Program-made: the position numbers and the translations under genes
Shown here: one piece after another, positions 43,347 through 52,393 of the stretch
Numbering within the stretch: the first letter of the stretch is position 1
How the letters are laid out: every line of letters begins with the position of its first letter
The notes under the pieces: generated by a model
The model's input: the letters and a program-made list of their open reading frames with translations, nothing else
What the model was told of the DNA's origin: nothing
The model's database searches: none
From: an uncultured Campylobacter sp.
Lineage (GTDB): Bacteria > Campylobacterota > Campylobacteria > Campylobacterales > Campylobacteraceae
Assembly: GCF_938045345.1 (NCBI RefSeq)
Contig: NZ_CALIMS010000004.1
Coordinates: 62,001-126,000, forward strand
Length of the DNA: 64,000 nucleotides
Direction of reading: 5' to 3'

Positions 43347-44897
43347 TTATGCGCCGATATTTTCTGCCGCTACCATGCCAAAGACCATACAATCGGCCAT
43401 ACTCATCGTACCGAGCCTACTTGCGCCGTGAACGCCACCGGTGATTTCGCCCGCTGCATATAGCCCTGCGATCGGCTCGCCGCTAGCTGCGTCGATAACC
43501 TGAGCTTTGGTATTGATCTGCACGCCGCCCATGCAGTAAAGAATTTTCGGGCTTGTTTGGCACGCATAAAATGGAGCTTTTGATACGTCGATACCGCCTA
43601 CATCGGCTTTTGTCAAAGGCTTGCCAAACTCCGGGTCACTTCCTGCTTTGACATAGCCGTTAAAATCCGCGACGGTTTTTAAAAACGGCTCCAGCGGAAT
43701 TTTATAAAATTTTGCAAGCTCTTCCAAGGTATTAAATTTTTTAATTGAGCCTGCTTCTACGCCTTTTGACGTATAGACCGGATTATTTGCATCAACTGCG
43801 GCTTGATCGCAGATATTTACGGGATAGTTGTCGTTATTTTCGCTCTCCGCCATGCATTTAAAGATCGCTTCGGTTTTGATCTTGCGCCCGGCGTGCTCGT
43901 TCATAAAGCGTTTGCCCGTCTTTGGATCGACGGTTAGACCATAGTCGTTAGCGCAGTGATTTGAAAATAGCGCAGAAGTACCAAATCCCTTCTCGCTAGG
44001 ATTAGTATAAGGATTTAGTTGAATCCAGCTGAGTTGCAAAGGATTCGCACCTAGCTTCATCGCCGCGATAAGCGCACCTGCGGTAGCGCCTGGTTGGCTT
44101 ACGGTTTCGATATTGTCTTTTAGATACGGCACCTGCTGCGCGCGAAACCATTTATCCGAACTGTATCCGCCCGCAGCCAAAATGACACCATCTTTGGCTT
44201 TAAAAAATTTTACTTCACCACTTTTGTTTTCCCTATCGTCGCTAGCAAGCTGCGGATCGAACTTATATTCTTCGCGACACTTTACGCCCACGACGCGACC
44301 GCTGTCGTCCACGATGAAATCATCAAATTTAGTACGCTTTTTGATTACGGCATTTGCATTTTCCTCGATCGCCTTATGCATCGGCTGGATGTAGCCCGAG
44401 CCGCTGGCATTTTTGGCCTGTACGGCGCGCTTTAGCGAGTGTCCGCTAGCAGATATCACCTTGCCCGAAAACTCCACTCCGATGCTTTTTAGGTATTCAA
44501 AAGCGTCGCCTGCGCGGTCGTAGATGACGCCTAGCAAATCTACGTGATTTAAATTTAGCCCGTCTTTTAGGCAATCTGCGATAAAAGCCTCTTTGCTATC
44601 CGTGATACCCGCGGCTTTTTGGAATTCGTTATTTGGCACCGCCATATTGCCGGCGTTAATGACGGAATTGCCGCCCGCACGGCCCATCTTTTCGATCATA
44701 AGCACTTTTTTGCCGCGCTTAAGAGCCTGAAGTGTCGCCATCGAGCCCGCAAAACCGCTACCGATAACGACAACGTCATATTCTTCGTCAAATTTTACGT
44801 CTTTGGCGTTTTGCGTTGCACTAGCACTGCTTGCAGCCAAAGCCAGAGCTCCCGCCGCGCCGATTTTCATAAAATTTCGTCTTGAAATTTCTTGCAT
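43347..44897 (-). CDS. Tat-exported fumarate-reductase-like flavoprotein, substrate His pair replaced
   Basis: FAD-dependent 2-enoate reductase of the flavocytochrome c family, 516 residues. Tat motif SRRNFMKIG at the N-terminus, then FAD-binding VVVIGSGFAGSMA. Catalytic Arg candidates are in NEHAGRKIK and GGVHGASRLG. Where fumarate reductases (and the neighbour paralog) have HHTMGG, this protein has LYCMGG (DNA about 43527-43550), so the substrate is probably not fumarate. There is no tetraheme domain and no CxxCH anywhere in it, so the electron donor is separate and unknown. AAGGAG before the ATG. Confidence 0.88.
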   Translation of the reverse strand: MQEISRRNFMKIGAAGALALAASSASATQNAKDVKFDEEYDVVVIGSGFAGSMATLQALKRGKKVLMIEKMGRAGGNSVINAGNMAVPNNEFQKAAGITDSKEAFIADCLKDGLNLNHVDLLGVIYDRAGDAFEYLKSIGVEFSGKVISASGHSLKRAVQAKNASGSGYIQPMHKAIEENANAVIKKRTKFDDFIVDDSGRVVGVKCREEYKFDPQLASDDRENKSGEVKFFKAKDGVILAAGGYSSDKWFRAQQVPYLKDNIETVSQPGATAGALIAAMKLGANPLQLSWIQLNPYTNPSEKGFGTSALFSNHCANDYGLTVDPKTGKRFMNEHAGRKIKTEAIFKCMAESENNDNYPVNICDQAAVDANNPVYTSKGVEAGSIKKFNTLEELAKFYKIPLEPFLKTVADFNGYVKAGSDPEFGKPLTKADVGGIDVSKAPFYACQTSPKILYCMGGVQINTKAQVIDAASGEPIAGLYAAGEITGGVHGASRLGTMSMADCMVFGMVAAENIGA

Positions 44898-45356
44898 TTT
44901 TTGCTCCTTGCGTTGAAATTTTATAGATTATACACCCACGTAGCGAAATTTAAAATTTAACGTAAAGACTTAGTGATAGAATTTTAAAAATTTAGAAAAG
45001 AAAATTTTAAAAGCGCAAATTTAAAGCGAATAAATTCCGCTCCGCTAGCCGAAATTTAGGCGTAAATTTTAAAATTTACGGCGCACGGATTTGCTCGCCG
45101 CCTGCGCGAAATTTTGCCGCCGCTATAAAATTTTAAAGTGCGCGATATTCAAATTTAAAACTCGTGCCGCGGAATTTTAAGCGTTTTAAATTTTAAAATG
45201 CTTTGAAATGCTACGGCGCACTTTGCGTCTTTGTCTCGAAAATTTTAAATACACATGTAGTATTTCGGCGCAAAGCACATACCGCTACTTCGCGCCGAAA
45301 TTTAACAAAGCACGCGTTTACGCCCGCTTCGTGCCGAAATTTCGCAGGTGCTAAAT
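44898..45356. other. Intergenic region between the two flavoprotein genes
   Basis: 459 bases, dense in AAATTT and AAATTTTAAAATTT palindromes (44940-45200) and then more ordinary sequence. Several short open frames cross it, none with an RBS or a recognisable product. No terminator is obvious. Confidence 0.5.
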
Positions 45357-46907
45357 TTAAGCCCCGATTGTTTCGCCTGCGATCATTCCGAAAACCATAC
45401 AATCAAGGATCGCGTAGGTTCCGAGCCTGCTTGCGCCGTGCACGCCGCCGGTTACCTCGCCTGCAGCCCAGAGCCCCGGGATCGGCTCGTGAGTAAGGCT
45501 GGAGATGACCTGGGCTTTGGTGTTGATCTCAAGTCCGCCCATCGTGTGGTGCACCTTCGGCATCGTGCGGCTTGCGTAAAACGGCGGCTTGGAAACGTCG
45601 ATGCCGTCTAGCTTATCAACCACTTTGCCGAATTCGGGGTCTTTGCCCGCTTTAACGTAAGAGTTATAATCGGCCACGGTCTTTAAAAACGGCTCCAGCG
45701 GCAGATTGTAAGCCTTCGCAAGTTCCTCTAGCGTGTCGAATTTTTTCACGACGCCCGCTTCCAGCGGCCTTGAGGTATAGACCGGATTTCGTGCGGCGAC
45801 GGCTTGAGAGTCGCAGACATTTACCGGATAGTTGTCGTTTTTCTCGCTCTCGCCGATAACCTTAAAGCAAGCGTCCGCCTTGATCTTGCGTCCCGCATGC
45901 TCGTCCATAAAGCGCTTGCCGGTCTTTGGATCGACGGTTAGACCGTAGGTGTTGCAGCAGTGGTTGGTGAAATTTACCGCGGCGCCGAAGCCCTTTTCAT
46001 CGGGCGAGCAATACGGAAGGAACTGAATCCATGACGTTAAAAGGGTAAATGCGCCGATTCTATTTGCCGCAAGCATCGCTCCTGCCGAGCTTCCCGGGTG
46101 ATTGGTGCTATCGATCGTAGGTACTACACGCGGATCTTGGATCTGGCGGTACCATAGATCGCGCCCGTATCCGCCCGAGGCTAGCAAAACGCCGTCTTTG
46201 GCTTTGTAACTCTTTTTCTCGCCGCTTTTATTTTCCAAATCGTCGTTAAAGAGCTTCGGATCAAATTTATACTCCTCGCGCGCTTCTACGCCCACGACGC
46301 GGCCGCTGTCGTCTACGATAAAATCGTCAAATTTCGTGCGGGTCTTGATCGTGACGTTGGAATCGTTTTGAAGCTTGTTCATCATCGGTTGGATGTAGCC
46401 CGAGCCCGAGCCGTTGGTTGATTGCAAGCTTCTTGCGACGCTGTGGCCGCTTTCAAAGATCAACTTATCGCTAAACTCCGCTCCGCAGCCCACCAAAAGA
46501 TCCACCGCATCGTTGCTGCGATCAAACATCACGCCCAAAAGATCGGTATGGTTAAGCCCGAGTCCGTCTTTTACGGCATCGGCGATAAAAAGCTCCTTAC
46601 TGTCTTTGATGCCCTGCGCAACTTGAAATTTATTCATAGGAGCGGCCATATTTCCGCCGTTGATGACGGAATTTCCGCCCGCGCGACCCATTTTTTCAAG
46701 CACCAGCACCTTTTTACCGCGTCCGCTAGCTTTAATCGCTGCGGCAAGTCCAGCAAAACCGGTGCCGATGATGACGATGTCGTATTCCTCATCAAATTTA
46801 ACGTCCTTGGCGTTTTGCGCCGCGCTTGCGCTACTAGCTCCCAGCGCAAGCGCTCCGGCGCCAACCGCGCTAATCTTTAAAAAACTACGTCTTGATACGT
46901 CTTGCAT
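45357..46907 (-). CDS. Tat-exported fumarate-reductase-like flavoprotein with full catalytic motif
   Basis: Paralog of the 43347-44897 protein, closely similar over the whole length. Tat motif SRRSFLKIS, then FAD-binding IVIIGTGFAGLAA. It keeps VHHTMGG (about 45535-45560 in DNA), HAGRKIK and GGVHGASRLGT, the residues used for dicarboxylate binding and proton transfer in soluble fumarate reductases, so fumarate is the likely substrate. No heme domain. I chose ATG at 46907 because AAAGGAG lies upstream with normal spacing; TTG at 46913 is in frame. Confidence 0.9.
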   Translation of the reverse strand: MQDVSRRSFLKISAVGAGALALGASSASAAQNAKDVKFDEEYDIVIIGTGFAGLAAAIKASGRGKKVLVLEKMGRAGGNSVINGGNMAAPMNKFQVAQGIKDSKELFIADAVKDGLGLNHTDLLGVMFDRSNDAVDLLVGCGAEFSDKLIFESGHSVARSLQSTNGSGSGYIQPMMNKLQNDSNVTIKTRTKFDDFIVDDSGRVVGVEAREEYKFDPKLFNDDLENKSGEKKSYKAKDGVLLASGGYGRDLWYRQIQDPRVVPTIDSTNHPGSSAGAMLAANRIGAFTLLTSWIQFLPYCSPDEKGFGAAVNFTNHCCNTYGLTVDPKTGKRFMDEHAGRKIKADACFKVIGESEKNDNYPVNVCDSQAVAARNPVYTSRPLEAGVVKKFDTLEELAKAYNLPLEPFLKTVADYNSYVKAGKDPEFGKVVDKLDGIDVSKPPFYASRTMPKVHHTMGGLEINTKAQVISSLTHEPIPGLWAAGEVTGGVHGASRLGTYAILDCMVFGMIAGETIGA

Positions 46908-47177
46908 TTGCAACTCCTTTAATTAAAAGTGTATATTTAAAAGAAATGATAACTCGAATTTAAAGGTAAGTCAAATAGAATAACGTTATGAATGGATAGT
47001 AAAAAGCTATGAAATTTAGGGATTAATATAAAATTTGAAAATTCGGCAAGCGAGATTTAAAATTTTAAAATTTTATCAGGCGCTCGTTTGCAAAATGCTT
47101 GTGAACGCAAAAGCGCACTCGGCGCGAAAATCGCAATTAATGCAAAATCCGCGCCGAGCCTTAAAATTGCTACGCCC
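46908..47177. other. Intergenic region with terminator
   Basis: AT-rich leader of the flavoprotein gene on the left; the right part contains the hairpin at 47118-47158 downstream of the alpha-2-macroglobulin gene. Confidence 0.5.
47118..47158 (-). terminator. Hairpin downstream of the alpha-2-macroglobulin gene
   Basis: CTCGGCGCG (47118-47126) and CGCGCCGAG (47150-47158) form a perfect 9-bp GC-rich stem, 20 bases after the stop codon on the minus strand. It is followed by TGCGCTTTTGCG, a short T-run. Good candidate for the end of the pbpC / alpha-2-macroglobulin operon. Confidence 0.6.
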
Positions 47178-50100
47178 CTAGCGAGCGACTTTAAATTTAA
47201 GCGTTTGTAGATCGTAGTTATTTACCTGCTCGTATTGCATATCCTCAATAGAGATCGCAGGAAGCGCGCACGAGCCAGCCATAATCACGTTTATTGGCGT
47301 ATAGATGACGCCGCTACTATTCTCTCCGTCTCGTGGATCATAGTAAAAATAGCCGCTTTTTGGGAAGCGAAGCACTCGGTCATACAAATACTCCGTGTGT
47401 TCTAGTGCCACGCTATCTTGCATGCCCTCGACTCTAGCCTGCGCAGCTGAGCCTAGGCGTTCATTGACCGCCTCAAAGCAGCTAGGCATCGCCTCATCGA
47501 TTACGAAATTATAAAGATAATAATTCGCTCGCCAGCTGATCTTAGAGTAAATTTTCTGCCCTACTTTAAGCTTGTTTAGATCGACTATGTTGCCGCGAGC
47601 ATCTATAAATTCACGATAAATTTCAATCCTCTTGCTATCCATAGAATGAGCGTTTAGGCTCTGTATGCTCAAAGCCTCATGCTTTAAAGGCGCGCTTTCA
47701 TATCCAAAGCCAAGAGCGGTAAAAAATAGCTCGCCATTGCCGCTCATCGGCGTAAATTCTATCGCGCCGTCTTTAACCGCAAGCTTGGTATCCAGCGGCG
47801 AATTGAAATTTTTCGTCTCGCCGTCGTATTTCAAAGCAAAGCTAATATCTTTTTTCGCGTCCTTAAAATACTCATCAAATCCGCGTATGACGCTCGCTCG
47901 CTCCTGCGTGTTGTTTATATTTTTTAGATCGCGAATGATCGCATCGACCGTGCGAGCCGTGCTATCGTCTTTGATGCCCGCCTTGCCGAATGCGTAGAGC
48001 TTAAAGGCAGCGTCTCTTATGTCGCTAGCAAACGTCAAGCCCGCTCCGTCTTCGGCGTAATCATAATCCATTTGGTTTATTTTTTCACGCATGAAGTTAA
48101 ACTCGGTCGTCATATTGTGCTTTTTAAGTATCGCAGCCATAGCGATGCGAGCCATCGGCGAGTTGTCATAAAGGCCGTTGTCGTAAATGAAATTTATTTC
48201 ATCGTCATCCAGCTTGCCGTATTGATCTAGCACGAAATCCGCATATACTCGAAGCGTCGCTTGATCTTCGTAGTCTGATTTTAAGGCGCTAAATATCAGC
48301 GATCTTTGCTTATTGCTAAGGAATTTATAGCGCGCGTCAAGCTCTAGTAAAACGTCGCTTGCGTAAATCGAAGCGTAGTAATTAGTAACGCCGTGAGCAC
48401 TCCAGTAGCCGAAACTGCCGCTAGGTTTGAGGCGAGATAAAATTCTACTTGCATACTCGTTTACGCGGTTGGTTAAGGTTTTATTGGAGTCTTTGCGTGC
48501 GACATAATCAACCGCTACCATCTTTGAAGTAAGCTGCTCGGTGCAACCGTAAGGATAGAGATATAGCTCGTCCGCTAGGCTAAAAGCATTAGGCGTAGCG
48601 CTGATGTGAGTATAAATTTCTTTATAACTCGGATCGATTTTGAGCGTTACCGGCTTATTGCCATAGCTTACGTGAAATAGCTTCGAGCGCGGGAACTGGC
48701 TGATTATGTCAAATTCCACGTCGTTGCTAAATTTTTGCCCGTTTGCGTCAAGATCAAATTTAATGTTCGCATCCGCAATATCAAGTGCGCTCGCGGTGAA
48801 GTTCGTATGTTTGACCTCAAGCGGTTTGAGCGTGAAATTTGCCTCACCGCCGCTTATAGCAACCGAAGGAGATGAGCTGATCTTTAAGACCGCCTTTTGT
48901 TCTTTATCAGTCGTATTGATGAGCGTAAGCGGCACGGAAATTTCATCGCCGCGTACCATGTAGGTTAGATCTGCCGGTTTTATGATCACGTCGTCTCGAA
49001 CCTTAGCTTCGACGTTTGCCGAGCCGATCGTAGCCGCCTCTCCGATAGCCATGGCACTTAGTCGAATCGTTGAGTTAAAATTTTTCGGCATCGCAAGCTC
49101 AAATTTCGCCTCGCCGTTTGCATCCGCTTTTGCGATCAGCATTTTGATAAATTTTTTCTGCTTTTTGTTTTCGACCGGGCTTAAATTCCGTTTAGCTTTC
49201 GCCATCACGCCGTCGCCGCCGAAGCTTAGCTCTTTAGCAGTAGTTTGATACACGCTAAGATCATCGTAAATGTCGAAGTATCGCATCGCAAAATACGCGC
49301 TAACGTCAAACGCCTTAAATGCATCAAGCTCCTCTTGTGAGACGATATCTAAAATTCCAAGATCGACTGCGTAGAGTATGACTTTGGAATTTGGCTCGCT
49401 TTTTACGCTGATCTGCGCGTTTTGCCCGTTTTTGTAGCTTTTCTCGGCTAGGATTTGCACATTAGCCTTGTGCGAGCTCGCATCTAGCGCCACCGGCACG
49501 TTTGCATAGGCTCTAAGCGGCATCGCAGCGGGTGTCGCGGCGCGCGCGATTACAGCGTTGATGTGTCCGCCGACGAAATTCTCCGGCACACTAAGCTCAA
49601 ATTCCGCGCTACCGCCTTTTATGGATAGAATTTTATAGTCGTAAACCTGCTCGCCTACGAGCGAGATATTTAGCACGCCGCTTTCTACCGGAGAATTGAT
49701 GACGCCTTTAATTTTATCTCCGGCTTTAACCTTGTCGCTTGCGAGTTTGATTTTAGCGCTTTGCACGTCTTTAGCGTTTACCCGTCCATAATATCCCCAG
49801 CCGCTTACGTCCACGCGCACGCCAGCACTCGCGCCGCTTGAGTAATCGTTTGCGGCGATTAGATAATTGCCGCCGTTTTGGAATTTGTACTCAAACTCGC
49901 GCGCATCGGTGCTAACGGCGCTTACGAGATTAAAGCTTTCTTGCTCGACGTATCTGTTGCCGTCATAAACGTAAGTAAAATCGTCTCGGTAAATTTCAAC
50001 GTCGATCTTGCCTTTGACGTCGGTTTTAGTTTTGGAATCTAGTAGCGCAAAGCCGAATTTTACGCTATCTCCGCTTGAAATAAAATCCTTGTTCGCGCGA

Positions 50101-52346
50101 ATTCCTACGATACGATCATAAGGCAGATAGCTTAGGTTGCGATATGCACTTACGTTTTTACCCTCCTCGGTTACGCTGAAATTTAGTAGAATATTTATGG
50201 CGTTAGAGACATTAAGATCAGCTGCTGCCGGCGAGAGTGCAAGCTCCTTTTTACCGGCGGGGCTTAGCGTAAATTCTGCCCTGCGAAGCTGCGTAGCGCC
50301 CTTTTTCTTTAAGCGATCGTTTAGAAACGAAAAGCCCTCGTAGCCTTTAATTTTTAGCTCTTTTTCATAGGCGTTTGCTTCCAGCGAGCCTTTCAAATCT
50401 CCAGCCGGCGCGCCTGCAAGATAGTTTGAGCTTAGCTTTAAAGTTATGATTTCATCCGCGCCATATTCGTCTTTAGCAGTGAGAATTTCATTTTTAATGC
50501 GGTTTGGGAGGAAATTTTCTACGCTGAAGCTTTTAGAAGCGATGATTTTGTCCTCATAGATGAGATCCAGGCGGTAAGTGCCGCTTTTCTCGCCTATCAG
50601 CTCGTCTATTTTAACGCTGCCGAACTCATCGGTGTTTTGCGCGCGCGTGATGACCACAGTGCCGCTAGGATCGTAAATTTTAAATTTAATCGGCGTATTT
50701 TTTAAAGAGCTAAAATCGCGATTTTTCATCACGATCGTGCCTAAAAGCCGCTCGTTCGGACTTATCAGCTCGCTTGCAAGATAAACGAACGGACGCTTTG
50801 CAGTAATCGTTTTCTCGACGCTTGCTACGGCGTTATTAAACAGCACGAACGCATGCTCATCGCCTTTGCTAATCTCGATAGAGCGCGGATTTTTGGCTAG
50901 AATTTCCATATTTTCTAATCGCAAAATTCCATCTCCGTCCGTTTTATCCTCTACGATTAGCTCGTTTTTATCGCTGTAAATTTTAACCTTCGCTCTGCTT
51001 AGCTCCTCGCCATTACTAAGCCTAGAAGTATAAATTAGCGCACCGCGCTCAAGCAGCACCACTTGAGCCGTAATGTCGCTAAGATAGGCTACGCGCGAAA
51101 CCTCTTGCATCTTTTCGCCCACTTTGTAAAACGCCGTGATTTTATAAATTCCATCCTCATAGCCTTTAAAATCCATCGCGATTTTATGCTCTGCGACGGC
51201 GTTTTTAGCGCCCCCTATATCAAAGCTCTTAACCGCGATCTCGCTAGCTAACCCACCTACACTATCTTCGTTGCTTTCAAAGTTTAAAAAATACCTAAAA
51301 TTTTGCTCAGGAACTTTAGCAATCGAAATTTTAACCTCATTTACGTTTGAGCTTTTAAAAGCTAACGAAGCGGATTTTGGGATAAAATTTTTCTCGTCGC
51401 TAAAGGCTACGAAAGGCAGCCTGTCGCCCATTTTTACGCTTTGCTTGATCTCGTCACGCAAAATATATGAGCTATCTCCGAAGCCCTTTAGCAGTCTAAT
51501 CTCGTAGCTTTTATTCGGCATAAACTCGTCGCTTACTATATCTGCATAGTAGTAGCATGAAGGATCGTCGCTTTCGCCGCCCTCTTCATCTTCGTCATAA
51601 TAATAATATCGCGGCTGAGTGAGGCTAAATTTACTCACGCCTACGATTCTTACGTATTTGGCGGACAGCTCGTCCATATAGTTAGGAAAACACACTCTAG
51701 CTGCAAGTGAGCCGTCTTTTAGAGCCGCAGGGCGGATCTGCACGCCACTTAAATTTGAAGCGTTAATGCTATCATTAAAAGGCTCCTCATCCGTGCGCAG
51801 CTCCACTGGATTTTGCAGCTTTGCGCCCGCTTTTGAGGTGAGGGATTCTATTTGCAATACGACGTTTTGCGCCTTAGGATCGAAGCTGAATAAAAAATTC
51901 CGATCATCGTGCGAGCTAAGCTCATAGGATATATCGTTTTGGGCTAAATTCTGCGCGCGGTAAATTCTAGTCGCTTGCTGTAGAGCATCCTTACTAACCG
52001 CATCATTAAATTTAATTGCCACTAACCCCGGACGCAGAAGCGCGATATGCTCGGTGCTAAAAGGCTCTGTCTCGAACTCAAAGCGCACCCCGCGCGCCTC
52101 GCACGAATAATTAACCCCGGCGCTAAGCATCGGCTTAGGATAGAGCCTGATTGAGCTCTCGCTCACGCTTTCGTAGGTGCCCGTGATTTTGGGAGTGCAT
52201 TTTAAGATCTGCTTTTGCGTGACACTAAATCCACTGCCGTCCACCCCGCTAATCTCGTAAGCCCCGCTAGCGTATTTGATCTCTACGCCCGCGGCAAAGC
52301 TAGCCAAAGCGCAAAATAGCGCTGCGCTTAGTAGTTTTGTCTTCAT
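47178..52346 (-). CDS. Bacterial alpha-2-macroglobulin (YfhM type)
   Basis: Large periplasmic protease trap of about 1720 residues, thought to protect the cell when the wall or outer membrane is breached. The N-terminus is a Sec signal (MKTKLLSAALFCALASFAAG). The thioester motif YPYGCTEQLTSKM is at about residue 1270. The order MG domains, bait region, thioester domain and C-terminal domain fits the family, and there are no repeat inserts. It lies 47 bases after pbpC, the usual partner. I chose ATG at 52346 with AAAGGA upstream; an in-frame TTG at 52361 precedes it. A lipobox is not obvious. Confidence 0.94.
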   Translation of the reverse strand: MKTKLLSAALFCALASFAAGVEIKYASGAYEISGVDGSGFSVTQKQILKCTPKITGTYESVSESSIRLYPKPMLSAGVNYSCEARGVRFEFETEPFSTEHIALLRPGLVAIKFNDAVSKDALQQATRIYRAQNLAQNDISYELSSHDDRNFLFSFDPKAQNVVLQIESLTSKAGAKLQNPVELRTDEEPFNDSINASNLSGVQIRPAALKDGSLAARVCFPNYMDELSAKYVRIVGVSKFSLTQPRYYYYDEDEEGGESDDPSCYYYADIVSDEFMPNKSYEIRLLKGFGDSSYILRDEIKQSVKMGDRLPFVAFSDEKNFIPKSASLAFKSSNVNEVKISIAKVPEQNFRYFLNFESNEDSVGGLASEIAVKSFDIGGAKNAVAEHKIAMDFKGYEDGIYKITAFYKVGEKMQEVSRVAYLSDITAQVVLLERGALIYTSRLSNGEELSRAKVKIYSDKNELIVEDKTDGDGILRLENMEILAKNPRSIEISKGDEHAFVLFNNAVASVEKTITAKRPFVYLASELISPNERLLGTIVMKNRDFSSLKNTPIKFKIYDPSGTVVITRAQNTDEFGSVKIDELIGEKSGTYRLDLIYEDKIIASKSFSVENFLPNRIKNEILTAKDEYGADEIITLKLSSNYLAGAPAGDLKGSLEANAYEKELKIKGYEGFSFLNDRLKKKGATQLRRAEFTLSPAGKKELALSPAAADLNVSNAINILLNFSVTEEGKNVSAYRNLSYLPYDRIVGIRANKDFISSGDSVKFGFALLDSKTKTDVKGKIDVEIYRDDFTYVYDGNRYVEQESFNLVSAVSTDAREFEYKFQNGGNYLIAANDYSSGASAGVRVDVSGWGYYGRVNAKDVQSAKIKLASDKVKAGDKIKGVINSPVESGVLNISLVGEQVYDYKILSIKGGSAEFELSVPENFVGGHINAVIARAATPAAMPLRAYANVPVALDASSHKANVQILAEKSYKNGQNAQISVKSEPNSKVILYAVDLGILDIVSQEELDAFKAFDVSAYFAMRYFDIYDDLSVYQTTAKELSFGGDGVMAKAKRNLSPVENKKQKKFIKMLIAKADANGEAKFELAMPKNFNSTIRLSAMAIGEAATIGSANVEAKVRDDVIIKPADLTYMVRGDEISVPLTLINTTDKEQKAVLKISSSPSVAISGGEANFTLKPLEVKHTNFTASALDIADANIKFDLDANGQKFSNDVEFDIISQFPRSKLFHVSYGNKPVTLKIDPSYKEIYTHISATPNAFSLADELYLYPYGCTEQLTSKMVAVDYVARKDSNKTLTNRVNEYASRILSRLKPSGSFGYWSAHGVTNYYASIYASDVLLELDARYKFLSNKQRSLIFSALKSDYEDQATLRVYADFVLDQYGKLDDDEINFIYDNGLYDNSPMARIAMAAILKKHNMTTEFNFMREKINQMDYDYAEDGAGLTFASDIRDAAFKLYAFGKAGIKDDSTARTVDAIIRDLKNINNTQERASVIRGFDEYFKDAKKDISFALKYDGETKNFNSPLDTKLAVKDGAIEFTPMSGNGELFFTALGFGYESAPLKHEALSIQSLNAHSMDSKRIEIYREFIDARGNIVDLNKLKVGQKIYSKISWRANYYLYNFVIDEAMPSCFEAVNERLGSAAQARVEGMQDSVALEHTEYLYDRVLRFPKSGYFYYDPRDGENSSGVIYTPINVIMAGSCALPAISIEDMQYEQVNNYDLQTLKFKVAR

Positions 52347-52393
52347 AAAATTCCTTTGCAAAAATTTTACGAAATTATATACAAATTAACCTT

